This document shows positions 1 through 8,936 of a stretch of DNA of 64,000 bases, in pieces. Origin of the DNA: Clostridium swellfunianum (GTDB taxonomy: Bacteria > Bacillota > Clostridia > Clostridiales > Clostridiaceae); the NCBI RefSeq assembly GCF_023656515.1, contig NZ_JAMOFV010000006.1, forward strand, positions 3,022,036 through 3,086,035, read 5' to 3'. The position numbers and the translations under genes were made by a program. Below the pieces are notes generated by a model. It was given only the letters and a program-made list of their open reading frames with translations. It was not told the origin of the DNA and ran no database searches. How positions within the stretch are numbered: position 1 is the stretch's first letter; every line of letters starts with the position of its first letter.

Positions 1-285
1 GGGGCAACCAGAGGTCCAGCTATAGGACACGTTTCTCCAGAAGCAAGTGAGGGCGGAAATATCGCTTTAGTTGAAGAAGGAGATTTAATAAAGATTGATA
101 TTGCAAACAGAATTATAGCAATAGTAGGAGTAAAGAGCGAAGAAAAATCAGAAGAAGAAATGGATCGAATTTTAGCTGATAGAAGAGCTAAGTGGATTAA
201 ACCAACTCCTAAATATACAAAAGGTACTTTAGGAATTTACACTAGACTTGCTGTATCTCCTATGAAAGGTGGATATATGGAGTAG
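1..285 (+). CDS. ilvD: Dihydroxy-acid dehydratase, C-terminal fragment
   Basis: The gene is cut by the left edge of the window; only the last 94 codons are visible, open in frame 1 and ending at a TAG. The fragment contains [15 protein letters not shown] and the following [14 protein letters not shown] stretch, which is the conserved C-terminal swivel region of the IlvD/Edd family, and it closes with the short tail [18 protein letters not shown]. IlvD converts 2,3-dihydroxy-isovalerate (or the methylvalerate homologue) to the 2-keto acid in valine, leucine and isoleucine synthesis, using an iron-sulfur cluster. The close relatives Edd and the sugar-acid dehydratases share this fold. I prefer IlvD because the region from GHVSPEA to the end is typical of it, but the cluster cysteines are outside the window. 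Confidence 0.85.
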   Translation, partial: GATRGPAIGHVSPEASEGGNIALVEEGDLIKIDIANRIIAIVGVKSEEKSEEEMDRILADRRAKWIKPTPKYTKGTLGIYTRLAVSPMKGGYME

Positions 286-306
286 AGCCTGCTTTGGTTT
301 TTATAT

Positions 307-346
307 AAAAAACTGCTGATAGTTAATTCAGCAGTTTTTATTTTTG
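307..346 (+). terminator. Rho-independent terminator after ilvD
   Basis: AAAACTGCTGA pairs with TCAGCAGTTTT around an 8-nt loop and is followed by a T-rich run. It lies 22 nt after the ilvD stop codon and separates it from the chemoreceptor gene. Confidence 0.85.
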
Positions 347-537
347 TATATATGCCTAAATATGTTAGTTTATATTGCATTATATATTTTGACGTATTGT
401 GATTTATGACAAAAGTCTGTAAATGTAATCGTAAAACATTTAAAATTTTCCAAAGGCGTGGTATAATAAGTCGACAAAGTGAAAATTATGTAAATTTTAA
501 ATTGGCAGTTTATTTATGGTAGGGATGGGTGTTTATT

Positions 538-2577
538 ATGAGAGGTAAAAAAAACCATGGTAGGTTAAGGAAATTAAAAATAAAATCTAGACTAATAATT
601 TCATTTGGAATATTAGTAATTACACCTTTAATAGTGTTAGGAGTTACATCTTTTATGGTTTCGAAGCAAGCTATGGAGGATAAAATATCCGCCTTCTCTG
701 CTCAAATAATGGAGCAGGTAGGAAGAAACGTTGGAGCTGAGCTTTCTAAATATCAAGGCTTGATGGATGAAGTGTCCTTTGATAAAAAAATACAGCAAGC
801 TATTGAGAAGGAAAAATATGAAAATATAATTGATAAATTAAATACTACGAAAGACATAAATAACTTGATTTCTACTAAGGTATTTGTGAATCAGGGGATA
901 AAAAGTCTTGGAATTATTGATAATAACAATCAAATCTTCGGTGAGTTCAATAGTGAGACTTTAAATGATAATTTTACAAAAGCTTTGAATGAAAATACAA
1001 ATAAGGATAACAATAAATTGTCCTGGAGATTCCACTCAGAACAAGGTGTTGGTATTGTAGCTAGCAAGTATATTAAATCACTGGATACAAATGAAAATAT
1101 AGGTATTGCCTTTGCAGCGTTTAAACCAGAAGCTTTAGCTGATGTTTATAAAAATGTAAATATAGGGGAAGGCGGATTCATAAATATTATAAATTCAGAA
1201 GGTATTATTATATCAAGTAAAGATAAAAACATAATAGGTAAACCTATGGAAGATACTTCTATTATTTCCTCTATAACAAGTAAAGATGAAAATTTAGCTG
1301 AAGGAAATAAATTTTTCAAGTCAAATGATAATAAGTATTTAGTTTCTTATGTTCCCTTGAATGGAACTGACTGGCATATAGTTGGTATGATCCCCTTTAG
1401 TTATATGAATTCACAATCAAATTTTTTAAGGGCTAATATTATCGTTATAGGATTTATTGCGTTTGTTATAGCAATGATTGCTGCATTGGCTATATCCAGA
1501 AGCATATCCACTCCTTTAAACTCACTAGTTGAACTTATGAATCAAGCAAAGGAGGGTAACTTTGCTTTACATATAAATGATAATAGTAAAGACGAAATCG
1601 GTGAAGTAATTTATGCTTTCGATGAAATGGTTAAAAGGATAAGTATGCTTATTTTAAATGTAAAAGGACTAATTTCAAGTGTTACGGATAGCACAAAAAT
1701 TATTGCTCAGGTTTCAGAACATTCTTATTCAGCCTCAGAAGAAATTGCTTCAACCATGAATGAAATTGCTAGAGGGACCTCAGACCAGGCTGTTGAGGTT
1801 TCTAACGGGTTAAATAATTTAAATATTTTATCTCAAGGTATCAATGTGGTTAATGATAATGTAGATACGGTGGCAAAGATATTAACATCTACAAAAAAAC
1901 TTGAAGAAGAAGCAAAACGATCTGTAAAAGTACTTAATGAAAAAGCTATTGAGACAAGCGGTGCTTCTAATAAAATCATAAATGATATAAATACATTAAA
2001 TGTAGATACTAAACATATCAAGACAGTAGTGGAAATGATAGTAGCAATAGCGGATCAGACAAATTTGTTATCATTAAATGCAGCAATAGAGGCAGCAAGA
2101 GCAGGAGAATCGGGCAGGGGGTTTGCAGTAGTTGCAGAAGAAATTAGAAAGCTTGCAGATCAATCGAAGGAAGCTTCTATTCAGATTAACAATATCATAA
2201 ATGATATTCAAAAGAAAACTGAACTTACAGCAAAAGAAGCTAACAATACTAAGGTTATCCTAGAACAACAAATTGATGCTGTAGGAAAAACTGACAATGC
2301 TTTTAAAGTGATATTTGATGCTATGGATGAAATATCTATTGGGCTTTCAAGAATGGTGAATTCAGTAGATGAAATAGTTACAGCAAGAGATAATACTACA
2401 ACAGCAATGGAGGAGATTTCTTCCGTATCAGAAGAAACAGCAGCTACCACTGAGCAGGTTTCTGCAAGCACTCAAGACCAAATAGAGGGTGTACAGAAAA
2501 TATCAGACCTTGCTGCAAGTTTAAATGACATGGTTGGCAGGTTGAATTCTGCCGTAGATTTATTTAAAATAGAATAA
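538..2577 (+). CDS. Methyl-accepting chemotaxis protein with extracellular dCache-like sensor
   Basis: This is a transmembrane chemoreceptor of about 679 residues. A first membrane helix (about 17-40) and a second (about 301-322) bracket a periplasm-type sensor of about 260 residues with the look of a dCache domain. A HAMP linker follows (about 323-375), then a cytoplasmic signalling coiled coil. The CheA/CheW-contacting hairpin is visible around residues 503-550 as [20 protein letters not shown] followed by [16 protein letters not shown] chose ATG 538 because AGGGATGGG lies at a proper distance upstream; a GTG at 529 is the in-frame alternative. The ligand cannot be read from sequence. It stands alone between two terminators, so any link to the polysaccharide genes downstream is only positional. 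Confidence 0.95.
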   Translation: MRGKKNHGRLRKLKIKSRLIISFGILVITPLIVLGVTSFMVSKQAMEDKISAFSAQIMEQVGRNVGAELSKYQGLMDEVSFDKKIQQAIEKEKYENIIDKLNTTKDINNLISTKVFVNQGIKSLGIIDNNNQIFGEFNSETLNDNFTKALNENTNKDNNKLSWRFHSEQGVGIVASKYIKSLDTNENIGIAFAAFKPEALADVYKNVNIGEGGFINIINSEGIIISSKDKNIIGKPMEDTSIISSITSKDENLAEGNKFFKSNDNKYLVSYVPLNGTDWHIVGMIPFSYMNSQSNFLRANIIVIGFIAFVIAMIAALAISRSISTPLNSLVELMNQAKEGNFALHINDNSKDEIGEVIYAFDEMVKRISMLILNVKGLISSVTDSTKIIAQVSEHSYSASEEIASTMNEIARGTSDQAVEVSNGLNNLNILSQGINVVNDNVDTVAKILTSTKKLEEEAKRSVKVLNEKAIETSGASNKIINDINTLNVDTKHIKTVVEMIVAIADQTNLLSLNAAIEAARAGESGRGFAVVAEEIRKLADQSKEASIQINNIINDIQKKTELTAKEANNTKVILEQQIDAVGKTDNAFKVIFDAMDEISIGLSRMVNSVDEIVTARDNTTTAMEEISSVSEETAATTEQVSASTQDQIEGVQKISDLAASLNDMVGRLNSAVDLFKIE

Positions 2578-2583
2578 TTATTT

Positions 2584-2633
2584 AAAACAAGTAGAAGTCA
2601 ACAAAGTAATAAGTGTTGACTTCTACTTGTTTT
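2584..2633 (+). terminator. Strong hairpin terminator after the chemoreceptor
   Basis: A perfect 20-bp inverted repeat (2584-2603 with 2614-2633) with a 10-nt loop and T's at the 3' end. It begins 6 nt after the stop codon of the chemoreceptor gene. Confidence 0.85.
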
Positions 2634-2701
2634 AAGATACTTGCATTTATAAGATTAATACTTTATCATAATTTCATGGTAATAAAAAAGGAGGCAGTCT
2701 T

Positions 2702-3691
2702 ATGGCTACTATAAAAGACATAGCAATATACTGCGGAGTATCAGCTATGACGGTTTCAAGGGCACTAAATAACAGCAGTGAAATTTCTCAATCTACAAAG
2801 GAAAGAGTATTAAAAGCATGCCAAGATCTTGGTTATAGGCCAAATTCTGCTGCTAAAAGTTTAATTACTAGAAAAACAAATATGATTGGTCTTGTTGTAC
2901 CAGATATAACAAATCAGTACTATGCAAATGTGAGCAGAGGTGTAAGCTCTTATTTAGAGACTCATGGTTATGGCCTTATACTATGTAATAGCGATAGAAA
3001 AAAATCAAATGAAACAAGGTATCTAGGTTTCTTATCTGAAGGCAGAGTTGATGGAATTATAATTTTGCCTGTGAAGCCTCACAAAGAAGATTATGAAAGT
3101 ATTTCAAAAGAGCTTCCTCTAGTTATGGCGGATAACTATGTAGAAGGTCTTAAAGCAAGCTTTGTTGGAAATGATAATTATTATGGCGGTACTAAAATTA
3201 TCAAACATATGATAAAGCAAGGTTATAAAAAGATAGGAGTAATACTAGGGGATAAAAAGTCCTCTGCCTCAAATGAAAGATTCAGAGCTTATGAAGATGT
3301 TTTGAAATCTCATAATATAGATTTGGATGAAGATATTATAGTAAACAGCAATCCTACCTTTGAAGATGGTTTTAGCTTAGCTGAACGACTTGTTAATAAA
3401 GGTGTAGATAGTATTTTTGCTATAAATGATACTGTTGCTATGGGTGTAATTAAGTACTGTTACTTAAATGATATTAAAATACCTGAGCAATTGGGAGTGG
3501 CAGGTTACGATAATATTGAACAATCAGCGATGATGCCTGTACCTTTAACTACTGTTGATCAAAACTCAAGTATACTTGGAATGACTGCGGCAGAAACCTT
3601 AATGGAGCAAATTAATGATAGTACCAAGCAGAGTAAAGAAATAATACTAAAGCCTAAGTTGATTATTAGAAAATCCTGTGGAGAACAATAA
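2702..3691 (+). CDS. LacI-family transcriptional regulator of the kdu operon
   Basis: This 329-residue protein starts with a classic LacI helix-turn-helix (ATIKDIAIYCGVSAMTVSRALN), the hinge region, and a periplasmic-binding-protein-like sensor domain (about 60-325, with motifs such as GLVVPDITNQYYANV and the C-terminal TTVDQNSSILGMTAAETL). It should bind DNA as a dimer or tetramer and respond to a sugar or sugar acid. A perfect palindrome of LacI-operator type lies just downstream in front of kduI, so it probably represses kduI-kduD, as KdgR-type LacI regulators do in other Firmicutes. That target is inferred from position. The start at 2702 is supported by AAGGAGG eight bases upstream. Confidence 0.93.
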   Translation: MATIKDIAIYCGVSAMTVSRALNNSSEISQSTKERVLKACQDLGYRPNSAAKSLITRKTNMIGLVVPDITNQYYANVSRGVSSYLETHGYGLILCNSDRKKSNETRYLGFLSEGRVDGIIILPVKPHKEDYESISKELPLVMADNYVEGLKASFVGNDNYYGGTKIIKHMIKQGYKKIGVILGDKKSSASNERFRAYEDVLKSHNIDLDEDIIVNSNPTFEDGFSLAERLVNKGVDSIFAINDTVAMGVIKYCYLNDIKIPEQLGVAGYDNIEQSAMMPVPLTTVDQNSSILGMTAAETLMEQINDSTKQSKEIILKPKLIIRKSCGEQ

Positions 3692-3734
3692 AAGCTGTTG
3701 ACCAAGCCTGCATAAAGATGTATAATCATAATAT

Positions 3735-3750
3735 GTTAGCGTTAACGAAG
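3735..3750 (+). promoter_or_regulatory. Degenerate second LacI-type operator
   Basis: Read on the - strand this is TCGTTAACGCTAAC, matching 13 of 14 bases of TCGTTAACGTTAAC in the perfect operator at 3783-3802. The two sites are about 50 bp apart, a spacing that could allow looping. The site also forms part of the 5' arm of the terminator at 3738-3777. Confidence 0.5.
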
Positions 3751-3777
3751 TGAATCTGCCGTTCGCTTTTATTTTTT
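3738..3777 (+). terminator. Probable terminator of the LacI-family gene
   Basis: AGCGttAACG (3738-3747) can pair with CGTTCGCT (3760-3767), leaving a 2-nt bulge, and is followed by a TTTTATTTTTT run. The stem is short, so efficiency is uncertain. Confidence 0.5.
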
Positions 3778-3782
3778 AAATA

Positions 3783-3802
3783 AGTCGTTAACGTTAACGA
3801 CT
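3783..3802. promoter_or_regulatory. Perfect palindromic LacI-type operator before kduI
   Basis: AGTCGTTAACGTTAACGACT is a perfect 20-bp palindrome with a central CG step, the form expected for a LacI/GalR-family operator. It lies 33 bp before the kduI start codon and about 90 bp after the LacI-family gene. It probably overlaps or adjoins the kduI promoter. Binding by the neighbouring regulator is inferred. Confidence 0.8.
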
Positions 3803-3835
3803 ATATTATAATTTATTTTAAAAGGGGAGTTAGAA

Positions 3836-4666
3836 ATGGATATTAGATACTCAAGCCACTTTGAAGACGCAAAAAAATATGATACCTCTGACTTAAGAAG
3901 ACATTTTTTAATAGAAAAGCTTTTTGTACCAGGCGAAATAAAAATGACCTATAGTCATATAGATAGAATTATTGTTGCAGGGATTACCCCAACAGATAAA
4001 GCACTGTCCTTAGAAGGCAGTAAAGAGCTAGGCTGCACATATTTTCTAGAAAGAAGAGAATTAGGTGTTATAAATATTGGCGGAGCTGGTATCGTTAAAC
4101 TTGATGGTGAAAAATATGAATTAAACAAAGAAGATGGACTTTATGTAGGTATGGGTGTTAAGGAAGTAAGCTTTGAAAGCCTAGATGCAAATAGTCCTGC
4201 AAAATTCTATGTGAACAGTGGAACGGCACACAAAACTTACCCAACAGTTAAAATTGGCTTAGATAAAGCTAACAAAGTAAAGGCTGGAAGCGATGAGGAA
4301 TGTAATAAGAGAACAATAAATCAATATGTGCATCCAGCAGTTTGCGAGAGCTGCCAGTTAGTTATGGGAATGACAATACTTGAGCCAGGAAGTGTTTGGA
4401 ACACAATGCCTTGCCATACTCATGAAAGAAGAATGGAAGTTTATTTATACTTCAACATGGATGAAGAAAGTAATGTATTCCATCTGATGGGAACACCAGA
4501 TGAGACTAGACACATAGTAGTAAGAAATGAGCAGGCTGTTATATCACCAAGTTGGTCAATACATTCTGGAGTTGGAACTAAAAATTATACCTTTATTTGG
4601 GGTATGGTTGGAGAAAATCAAACCTTTACCGATATGGACGTAGTTGCAGCTAAAGATTTAAGATAA
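3836..4666 (+). CDS. kduI: 5-keto-4-deoxyuronate isomerase (4-deoxy-L-threo-5-hexulose-uronate ketol-isomerase)
   Basis: The 276-residue length is the usual size of KduI, a double-cupin zinc enzyme. It isomerises 4-deoxy-5-keto-uronate, which forms spontaneously from the unsaturated uronate released by lyases and GH88 hydrolases, to 2,5-diketo-3-deoxygluconate. The zinc ligands known from the E. coli enzyme are recognisable: His194, His196 and Glu201 in [13 protein letters not shown], and the His in WSIHSG near residue 243. Its ribosome binding site is AAAGGGGAG. kduD follows after 21 bp, so the two form an operon behind the LacI-type operator. In glycosaminoglycan-degrading Firmicutes this step is sometimes done by an unrelated isomerase (DhuI); here the true KduI family is used. 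Confidence 0.97.
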   Translation: MDIRYSSHFEDAKKYDTSDLRRHFLIEKLFVPGEIKMTYSHIDRIIVAGITPTDKALSLEGSKELGCTYFLERRELGVINIGGAGIVKLDGEKYELNKEDGLYVGMGVKEVSFESLDANSPAKFYVNSGTAHKTYPTVKIGLDKANKVKAGSDEECNKRTINQYVHPAVCESCQLVMGMTILEPGSVWNTMPCHTHERRMEVYLYFNMDEESNVFHLMGTPDETRHIVVRNEQAVISPSWSIHSGVGTKNYTFIWGMVGENQTFTDMDVVAAKDLR

Positions 4667-4687
4667 AGCATAGGAGGAGAATGGATT

Positions 4688-5470
4688 ATGGACTTTTCAA
4701 TACAAAATTTTTCAATGGATTTTTTTAAATTAGATGGTAAGGTAGCTATAGTAACTGGTGGCAATACTGGTCTCGGACAAGGGTATGCTGTTGGTCTTGC
4801 AAAAGCTGGAGCTGATTTATTTATAGTTACTTATGATACAAATTGGGAAGAAACAAAGCAGCTTATAGAGGCTGAAGGAAGAAGAGTAGAGTTTTTTCAA
4901 GCAGATTTATCAAAAAGAGAGTGTATAACTGCTGTTGTTGAACGTTGCTTAGAGGTATATGAAAGAATAGATGTACTTGTTAACAACGCAGGAACAATTA
5001 GAAGAGCACCTCTTCTTGAATACAAAGATGAGGACTGGAAAGCAGTATTGGATATAAATTTAAATGCTGTTTACTACTTAAGCCAAGATGTAGCTAATGT
5101 TATGGTAAAGCAAGGTGGAGGAAAGATAATAAACATAGCTTCAATGCTTGCCTTCCAAGGCGGGAAGTTTGTACCATCCTACACTGCGTCAAAGCACGGT
5201 GTTGCTGGGATAACTAAGGCTTTTGCAAATGAATTAGGAGATAAAAATGTACAAATAAATGCTGTAGCGCCAGGCTACATTGCAACAAATAACACCGCAC
5301 CAATCAGAGCGGATGAAGGAAGAAGTTCAGAAATACTTTCCAGAATTCCAGCTGGAAGATGGGGACATCCATTTGATGTTATAGGAGCAGTAGTATTTTT
5401 AGCAGGAAGAGCTTCAGATTATGTAAACGGACATATATTAGCAGTTGATGGTGGCTGGTTAGTAAGATAA
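4688..5470 (+). CDS. kduD: 2-dehydro-3-deoxy-D-gluconate 5-dehydrogenase
   Basis: A short-chain dehydrogenase/reductase of 260 residues that reduces 2,5-diketo-3-deoxygluconate to 2-keto-3-deoxygluconate (KDG) with NAD(P)H, the step after KduI. Visible SDR features are the nucleotide-binding TGGNTGLGQG near residue 23, VNNAG near residue 98, a catalytic serine in NIASM, and YTASK carrying the active Tyr and Lys. The C-terminal NGHILAVDGGW is typical of the family. The 21-bp spacing from kduI contains AGGAGG. The specific substrate rests on pairing with kduI, since many SDRs look alike. No KDG kinase or KDPG aldolase follows it here. Confidence 0.93.
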   Translation: MDFSIQNFSMDFFKLDGKVAIVTGGNTGLGQGYAVGLAKAGADLFIVTYDTNWEETKQLIEAEGRRVEFFQADLSKRECITAVVERCLEVYERIDVLVNNAGTIRRAPLLEYKDEDWKAVLDINLNAVYYLSQDVANVMVKQGGGKIINIASMLAFQGGKFVPSYTASKHGVAGITKAFANELGDKNVQINAVAPGYIATNNTAPIRADEGRSSEILSRIPAGRWGHPFDVIGAVVFLAGRASDYVNGHILAVDGGWLVR

Positions 5471-5474
5471 TACG

Positions 5475-5503
5475 ATGCGTGGCGCAAGTCACGCATTTAG
5501 TTT
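5475..5503 (+). terminator. Terminator after kduD
   Basis: ATGCGTG (5475-5481) pairs with CACGCAT (5490-5496), followed by TTAGTTTATTT. A second hairpin follows at 5516-5549. Confidence 0.65.
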
Positions 5504-5515
5504 ATTTAAAAATTT

Positions 5516-5549
5516 TAGCCATATAACTTTTTTAAAATTTATATGGCTA
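5516..5549. other. Second hairpin between kduD and the 5595 gene
   Basis: TAGCCATATAA (5516-5526) and TTATATGGCTA (5539-5549) form an 11-bp stem. There is no T-run after it on the + strand, so it may be a weak terminator or an mRNA-stabilising or regulatory structure. Confidence 0.5.
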
Positions 5550-5594
5550 TCTACTTAATAAAGGAAGATTAAATTTTGAGATGGAGGAATAGCA

Positions 5595-6377
5595 ATGAAA
5601 ATAGAAATTAAAGATAGGAACAATGAGGCATTATTCTTAGCTGAAGGAGATAAAAAAATTAAATTGACTTTTAACAAAGAATATGAAGAGGGAGATAAGA
5701 TAGTTTTTCACTTTGAGAATATAAAGTATATAGTTGCAAATATTGGAGAATATGTTGCAGAATCTTTAATTTACGCACCTGAGTCTAAATTTGAATTTGG
5801 TATACCATTTGGCGAAAAGTTAGTAGCTTATCATCCTGAGGCTTTTAAAGGAAATTTACATGAAATATCTATAAGAGAGGCTTCATTGGAAGAAATTAAT
5901 GAATATAGGAATTTAGCTTTAAATGGACTTGATAAGCATCAGGAGATTAATTATTATCCTCATGCTTATGCAAATGTTGTAACGAGAAATGAAGCTTGCT
6001 TTGAACCAAGAAATGCAATAGATGGATGTAAGGACAATTCTTCTCATGGATATTATCCATATCACTCTTGGGGAGGGGGATTGCGTGATGATTTAGAATT
6101 TACTTTATACTTTGGAAGAGAAGTTGAGATAGACAAAATAGTGCTTTACTTAAGAGCGGATTATGTAAATGATCATGATACAAACTGGGAAACAGGGGTT
6201 TTTGAGTTTTCAGATGGCAGCAGACTTCCTATTTCTATGATTAAAACTTCAGATCCACAAGAATACTGCTTTGAAGCCAAGAAAGTTGCATGGATTAAGC
6301 TGACAGAGATTAGAAGACCAGTATCATCAGCCTTTGCAGCGCTTACTGAAATTGAGGTTTATGGAAGAGATATATAG
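5595..6377 (+). CDS. Uncharacterised protein with C-terminal discoidin/F5-8C-like jelly-roll domain
   Basis: I do not recognise a named function. The 260-residue protein has no signal peptide and no membrane segment, so it should be cytoplasmic. Residues 1-110 are a beta-rich N-terminal part. Residues about 115-258 resemble a galactose-binding or discoidin-like jelly roll: NLALNGL at its start, an acidic FEPRNAIDG turn, a SWGGG loop, DLEFTLYFGREVEIDKIVLYL, and a C-terminal LTEIEVYGRD strand. Such domains bind sugars in secreted enzymes, so a free cytoplasmic one beside kduI-kduD is odd. It has its own AGGAG ribosome binding site, preceded by two hairpins. A sugar-binding or mutarotase-like helper for uronate metabolism is possible but unproven. 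Confidence 0.8.
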   Translation: MKIEIKDRNNEALFLAEGDKKIKLTFNKEYEEGDKIVFHFENIKYIVANIGEYVAESLIYAPESKFEFGIPFGEKLVAYHPEAFKGNLHEISIREASLEEINEYRNLALNGLDKHQEINYYPHAYANVVTRNEACFEPRNAIDGCKDNSSHGYYPYHSWGGGLRDDLEFTLYFGREVEIDKIVLYLRADYVNDHDTNWETGVFEFSDGSRLPISMIKTSDPQEYCFEAKKVAWIKLTEIRRPVSSAFAALTEIEVYGRDI

Positions 6378-6503
6378 GTATAGCATTAATAGTAAGTTGG
6401 TTATAAATGACTAAATTCGACAAAATCTTTTCATTACATTCAAGATGTGATACATTATTATAGATGCATTACATACTACACATCCAGTAGGTGAGGTAAA
6501 TAA

Positions 6504-8696
6504 ATGAAAATGATTAAAATTTCGAATAAGAACACTCTTCAGAGGTTAATAATTTTTAACTTAATACTTGTTGTAGTGATGACTATTATTCCACAAATAT
6601 TTTATTTTAGGTATTTGAATGTTTTTATAGAGAGCCACGTGAAAGAATCAAATATGCAGTCTATCAAAAATATGCAAAACTCAATTGATGAAAATATAAT
6701 AACTGATATTATAAGCTTTCCCAATAAATATCTTTCAAATTTGCCAAGCAATGAAGATTTGACATATCCTTTGGATAATAACATCAGCAGTGACACCAGT
6801 AGAACTATAAACATTTATAGAAGCATAAATGACATTAAAGGGAAAAACTCTCTTATTCACTCTATTGATTTATTTTATCCTAAAAGTAATATGTTATTTT
6901 ATGATGGAAACGTTATTTTTTTGGACAAGGCTATTGAAAGAGGCAGTGCTTTACCAGATTGGATTGACACTAAAAATTATGTAGAAAATCAATTCAAATG
7001 GGTAGTTCATAATGACAGTACAAATAAAGTTCAAATTTTATCTTTTATAAGAACGATACCGCTATTTGCAGAAAATAACAATATTAAAGGAATTGTATCT
7101 ATAAACGTTGAGACTGATACTATAAGCAAAGAAATGCAAAAGCATCAGTCACCAGAGGATGGAATTGCATTAATCGTAGATTCTTATAATAATATAATAA
7201 GCAGCAACCAAACAAGCCTTAATAATGAGATTGTTCGTGAAATAAAGGAAAGCTATATAAGCCCCCAAAATCAAAATTTAGATAAATATACAGGAATAAT
7301 GTATTTAGACAAGAAGAAATATATGGTATCAAGTGTAGTTTCCGATGTTAATAACTGGACTTATATATCTCTTATACCTATAAGTGAGTATTATGATAAG
7401 ACAAATAGTGTAAGAAATATTATTCTAATTGCTGGTGTTATTATGCTAGCTATAAATATATCTATGGCTTATATTCTTGCCAGGAAGGCTCATAAACCGA
7501 TAGCTGATGAAATTCATGAACTGACAGAAAAAATCGAAAAAAATCAGCCTATTATAAAACAGCATTTCTTTACAAATTTATTAAAAGGCAATATAAGAGA
7601 GAAGTTTCATGTCTCTGAACAAGGAAAGCTGTTCAATTTCACATTAGACTCTAATCAGTTTTCGGTCTTTAATATTTATATACACGAAGAGGCTTATAAG
7701 AGCTTTGAGGATTTGGTTTTATTGCCACACAAAATAATTGAATCCATTGAAGCAAAAGAAGCTCCAAGCAAACTATGGTTTGTTCAAGGTGAATCTACTC
7801 ATATTTATGGTATAGTTGAGCTAAATAATGATATATCTTTGAACCAGATTATTGATTACTTACATTGCAAATTAAAAATGAATATAGGAAATTTTTATAC
7901 TATTGGAGTAGGTAATGCTTGTAATGGTAGTATAGATAGCATTTCTCAATCATTCAAAGAAGCTGAAGTAGCAGCAGAGTATTATTTTATATATCCTAAT
8001 GTAAATACAATTTCATACTCTGAATTGGATTTTGAGGCAATGAAGGAATCAGAAAGTTCCGTACGCATATTAAATAAAATTCAAAGCTATTTGCAGGCTG
8101 GGGATAAAAAATCTCTACAGGAGGCTATTGCATCTATAATTGAAGGAATGGCCAACGGATTTTACAGAATTGAAAATTGCAGAAATATATTGTTGGATAT
8201 AGTTACAACAATTAAGAAGTCAATAAATAATTTAGGCTACAGCACAAAAGAAATGTTTGGTTATAGTATTAGGGAAAGATACAAAAAGATAAACAATATA
8301 AATGAGTTCAAAGAATGGATTAACAGTATAATAGATATATCAACGGAGAAAATAAATGAAAAAAAATCTAGCTCAGACTATAATCTGGATGAAAAAATAA
8401 TAAAATATATATCAGACCATATTTATGATAACTTATCTTTGGAGATTTTGGCAGACTATATAGGGGTAACCCCAAACTACTTAAGCAAAATTTTTAAACA
8501 GCGTTTTGGATTAACCTTCTCTGAATATTTAATTGATATTAAGCTAAATAATGCTATTATTTTGTTAAAAGAAAAAGATATTACTGTTCAGGATATTGCT
8601 TATAAGCTTGGATATAATTCAGCGCATTATTTTATTAAGGTATTTAAACAGAAGTATGGCATTACTCCAAAGCAGTATCAAAAACAAAATTTTTAA
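6504..8696 (+). CDS. Membrane-anchored AraC-family regulator (YesN/dCache type), module A
   Basis: This 730-residue protein has a membrane helix at about 14-36, an extracellular sensor of roughly 260 residues, and a second helix at about 303-325 (IILIAGVIMLAINISMAYIL). A cytoplasmic middle region follows, then a C-terminal AraC double helix-turn-helix (about 630-728: LSLEILADYIGVTPNYLSKIF and VQDIAYKLGYNSAHYFIKVF). Single-chain sensor-regulators of this kind stand next to LplB/YtcP-type ABC importers in Clostridia and Paenibacilli and usually activate them in response to extracellular oligosaccharide. It is followed by a very strong terminator and then the importer genes. Two 17-bp direct repeats downstream (8785-8828) are candidate binding sites. 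The start is fixed by GAGGT upstream of ATG 6504. Confidence 0.93.
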   Translation: MKMIKISNKNTLQRLIIFNLILVVVMTIIPQIFYFRYLNVFIESHVKESNMQSIKNMQNSIDENIITDIISFPNKYLSNLPSNEDLTYPLDNNISSDTSRTINIYRSINDIKGKNSLIHSIDLFYPKSNMLFYDGNVIFLDKAIERGSALPDWIDTKNYVENQFKWVVHNDSTNKVQILSFIRTIPLFAENNNIKGIVSINVETDTISKEMQKHQSPEDGIALIVDSYNNIISSNQTSLNNEIVREIKESYISPQNQNLDKYTGIMYLDKKKYMVSSVVSDVNNWTYISLIPISEYYDKTNSVRNIILIAGVIMLAINISMAYILARKAHKPIADEIHELTEKIEKNQPIIKQHFFTNLLKGNIREKFHVSEQGKLFNFTLDSNQFSVFNIYIHEEAYKSFEDLVLLPHKIIESIEAKEAPSKLWFVQGESTHIYGIVELNNDISLNQIIDYLHCKLKMNIGNFYTIGVGNACNGSIDSISQSFKEAEVAAEYYFIYPNVNTISYSELDFEAMKESESSVRILNKIQSYLQAGDKKSLQEAIASIIEGMANGFYRIENCRNILLDIVTTIKKSINNLGYSTKEMFGYSIRERYKKINNINEFKEWINSIIDISTEKINEKKSSSDYNLDEKIIKYISDHIYDNLSLEILADYIGVTPNYLSKIFKQRFGLTFSEYLIDIKLNNAIILLKEKDITVQDIAYKLGYNSAHYFIKVFKQKYGITPKQYQKQNF

Positions 8697-8758
8697 TAGA
8701 AGCATAAAAATAAGCCAGCGGGCTCAAAGCCTTTAGCTGGCTTATTTTTATGCTTCTA
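8697..8758. terminator. Very strong, probably bidirectional terminator after the AraC gene
   Basis: A 23-bp perfect stem (8697-8719 with 8736-8758) with a 16-nt loop. The stem contains an A-tract on one arm and the T-tract TTATTTTTA on the other. It overlaps the AraC stop codon region. Confidence 0.85.
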
Positions 8759-8784
8759 TTGAATAGTAAAAAAATGATATATGT

Positions 8785-8828
8785 TATAAAAGTGATATTT
8801 TTATATGAGGATATAAAAGTGATATTTT
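8785..8828 (+). promoter_or_regulatory. Pair of 17-bp direct repeats, candidate AraC-regulator sites
   Basis: TATAAAAGTGATATTTT occurs twice, at 8785-8801 and 8812-8828, with a 27-bp period. Direct repeats are the usual target form of AraC-family dimers. They sit 17-60 bp before a weak -35 element of the importer promoter, a position suited to activation. Binding is inferred. Confidence 0.6.
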
Positions 8829-8844
8829 CGTAGTAATTTCATCA

Positions 8845-8872
8845 TTGTGTAAAACCTTTTCACTGTTATAAT
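8845..8872 (+). promoter_or_regulatory. Candidate sigma-A promoter of the module A importer operon
   Basis: TATAAT at 8867-8872 is a consensus -10. The best -35 at 16-bp spacing is TTGTGT (8845-8850), a poor match, as expected for an activator-dependent promoter. It is about 65 bp before the first permease start. Confidence 0.55.
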
Positions 8873-8936
8873 TAAATTCGTCGAAGCAAACAAGCAGAAG
8901 CTTCATAAAATCAAATTGCGAACAGGAGGTCAGAGC

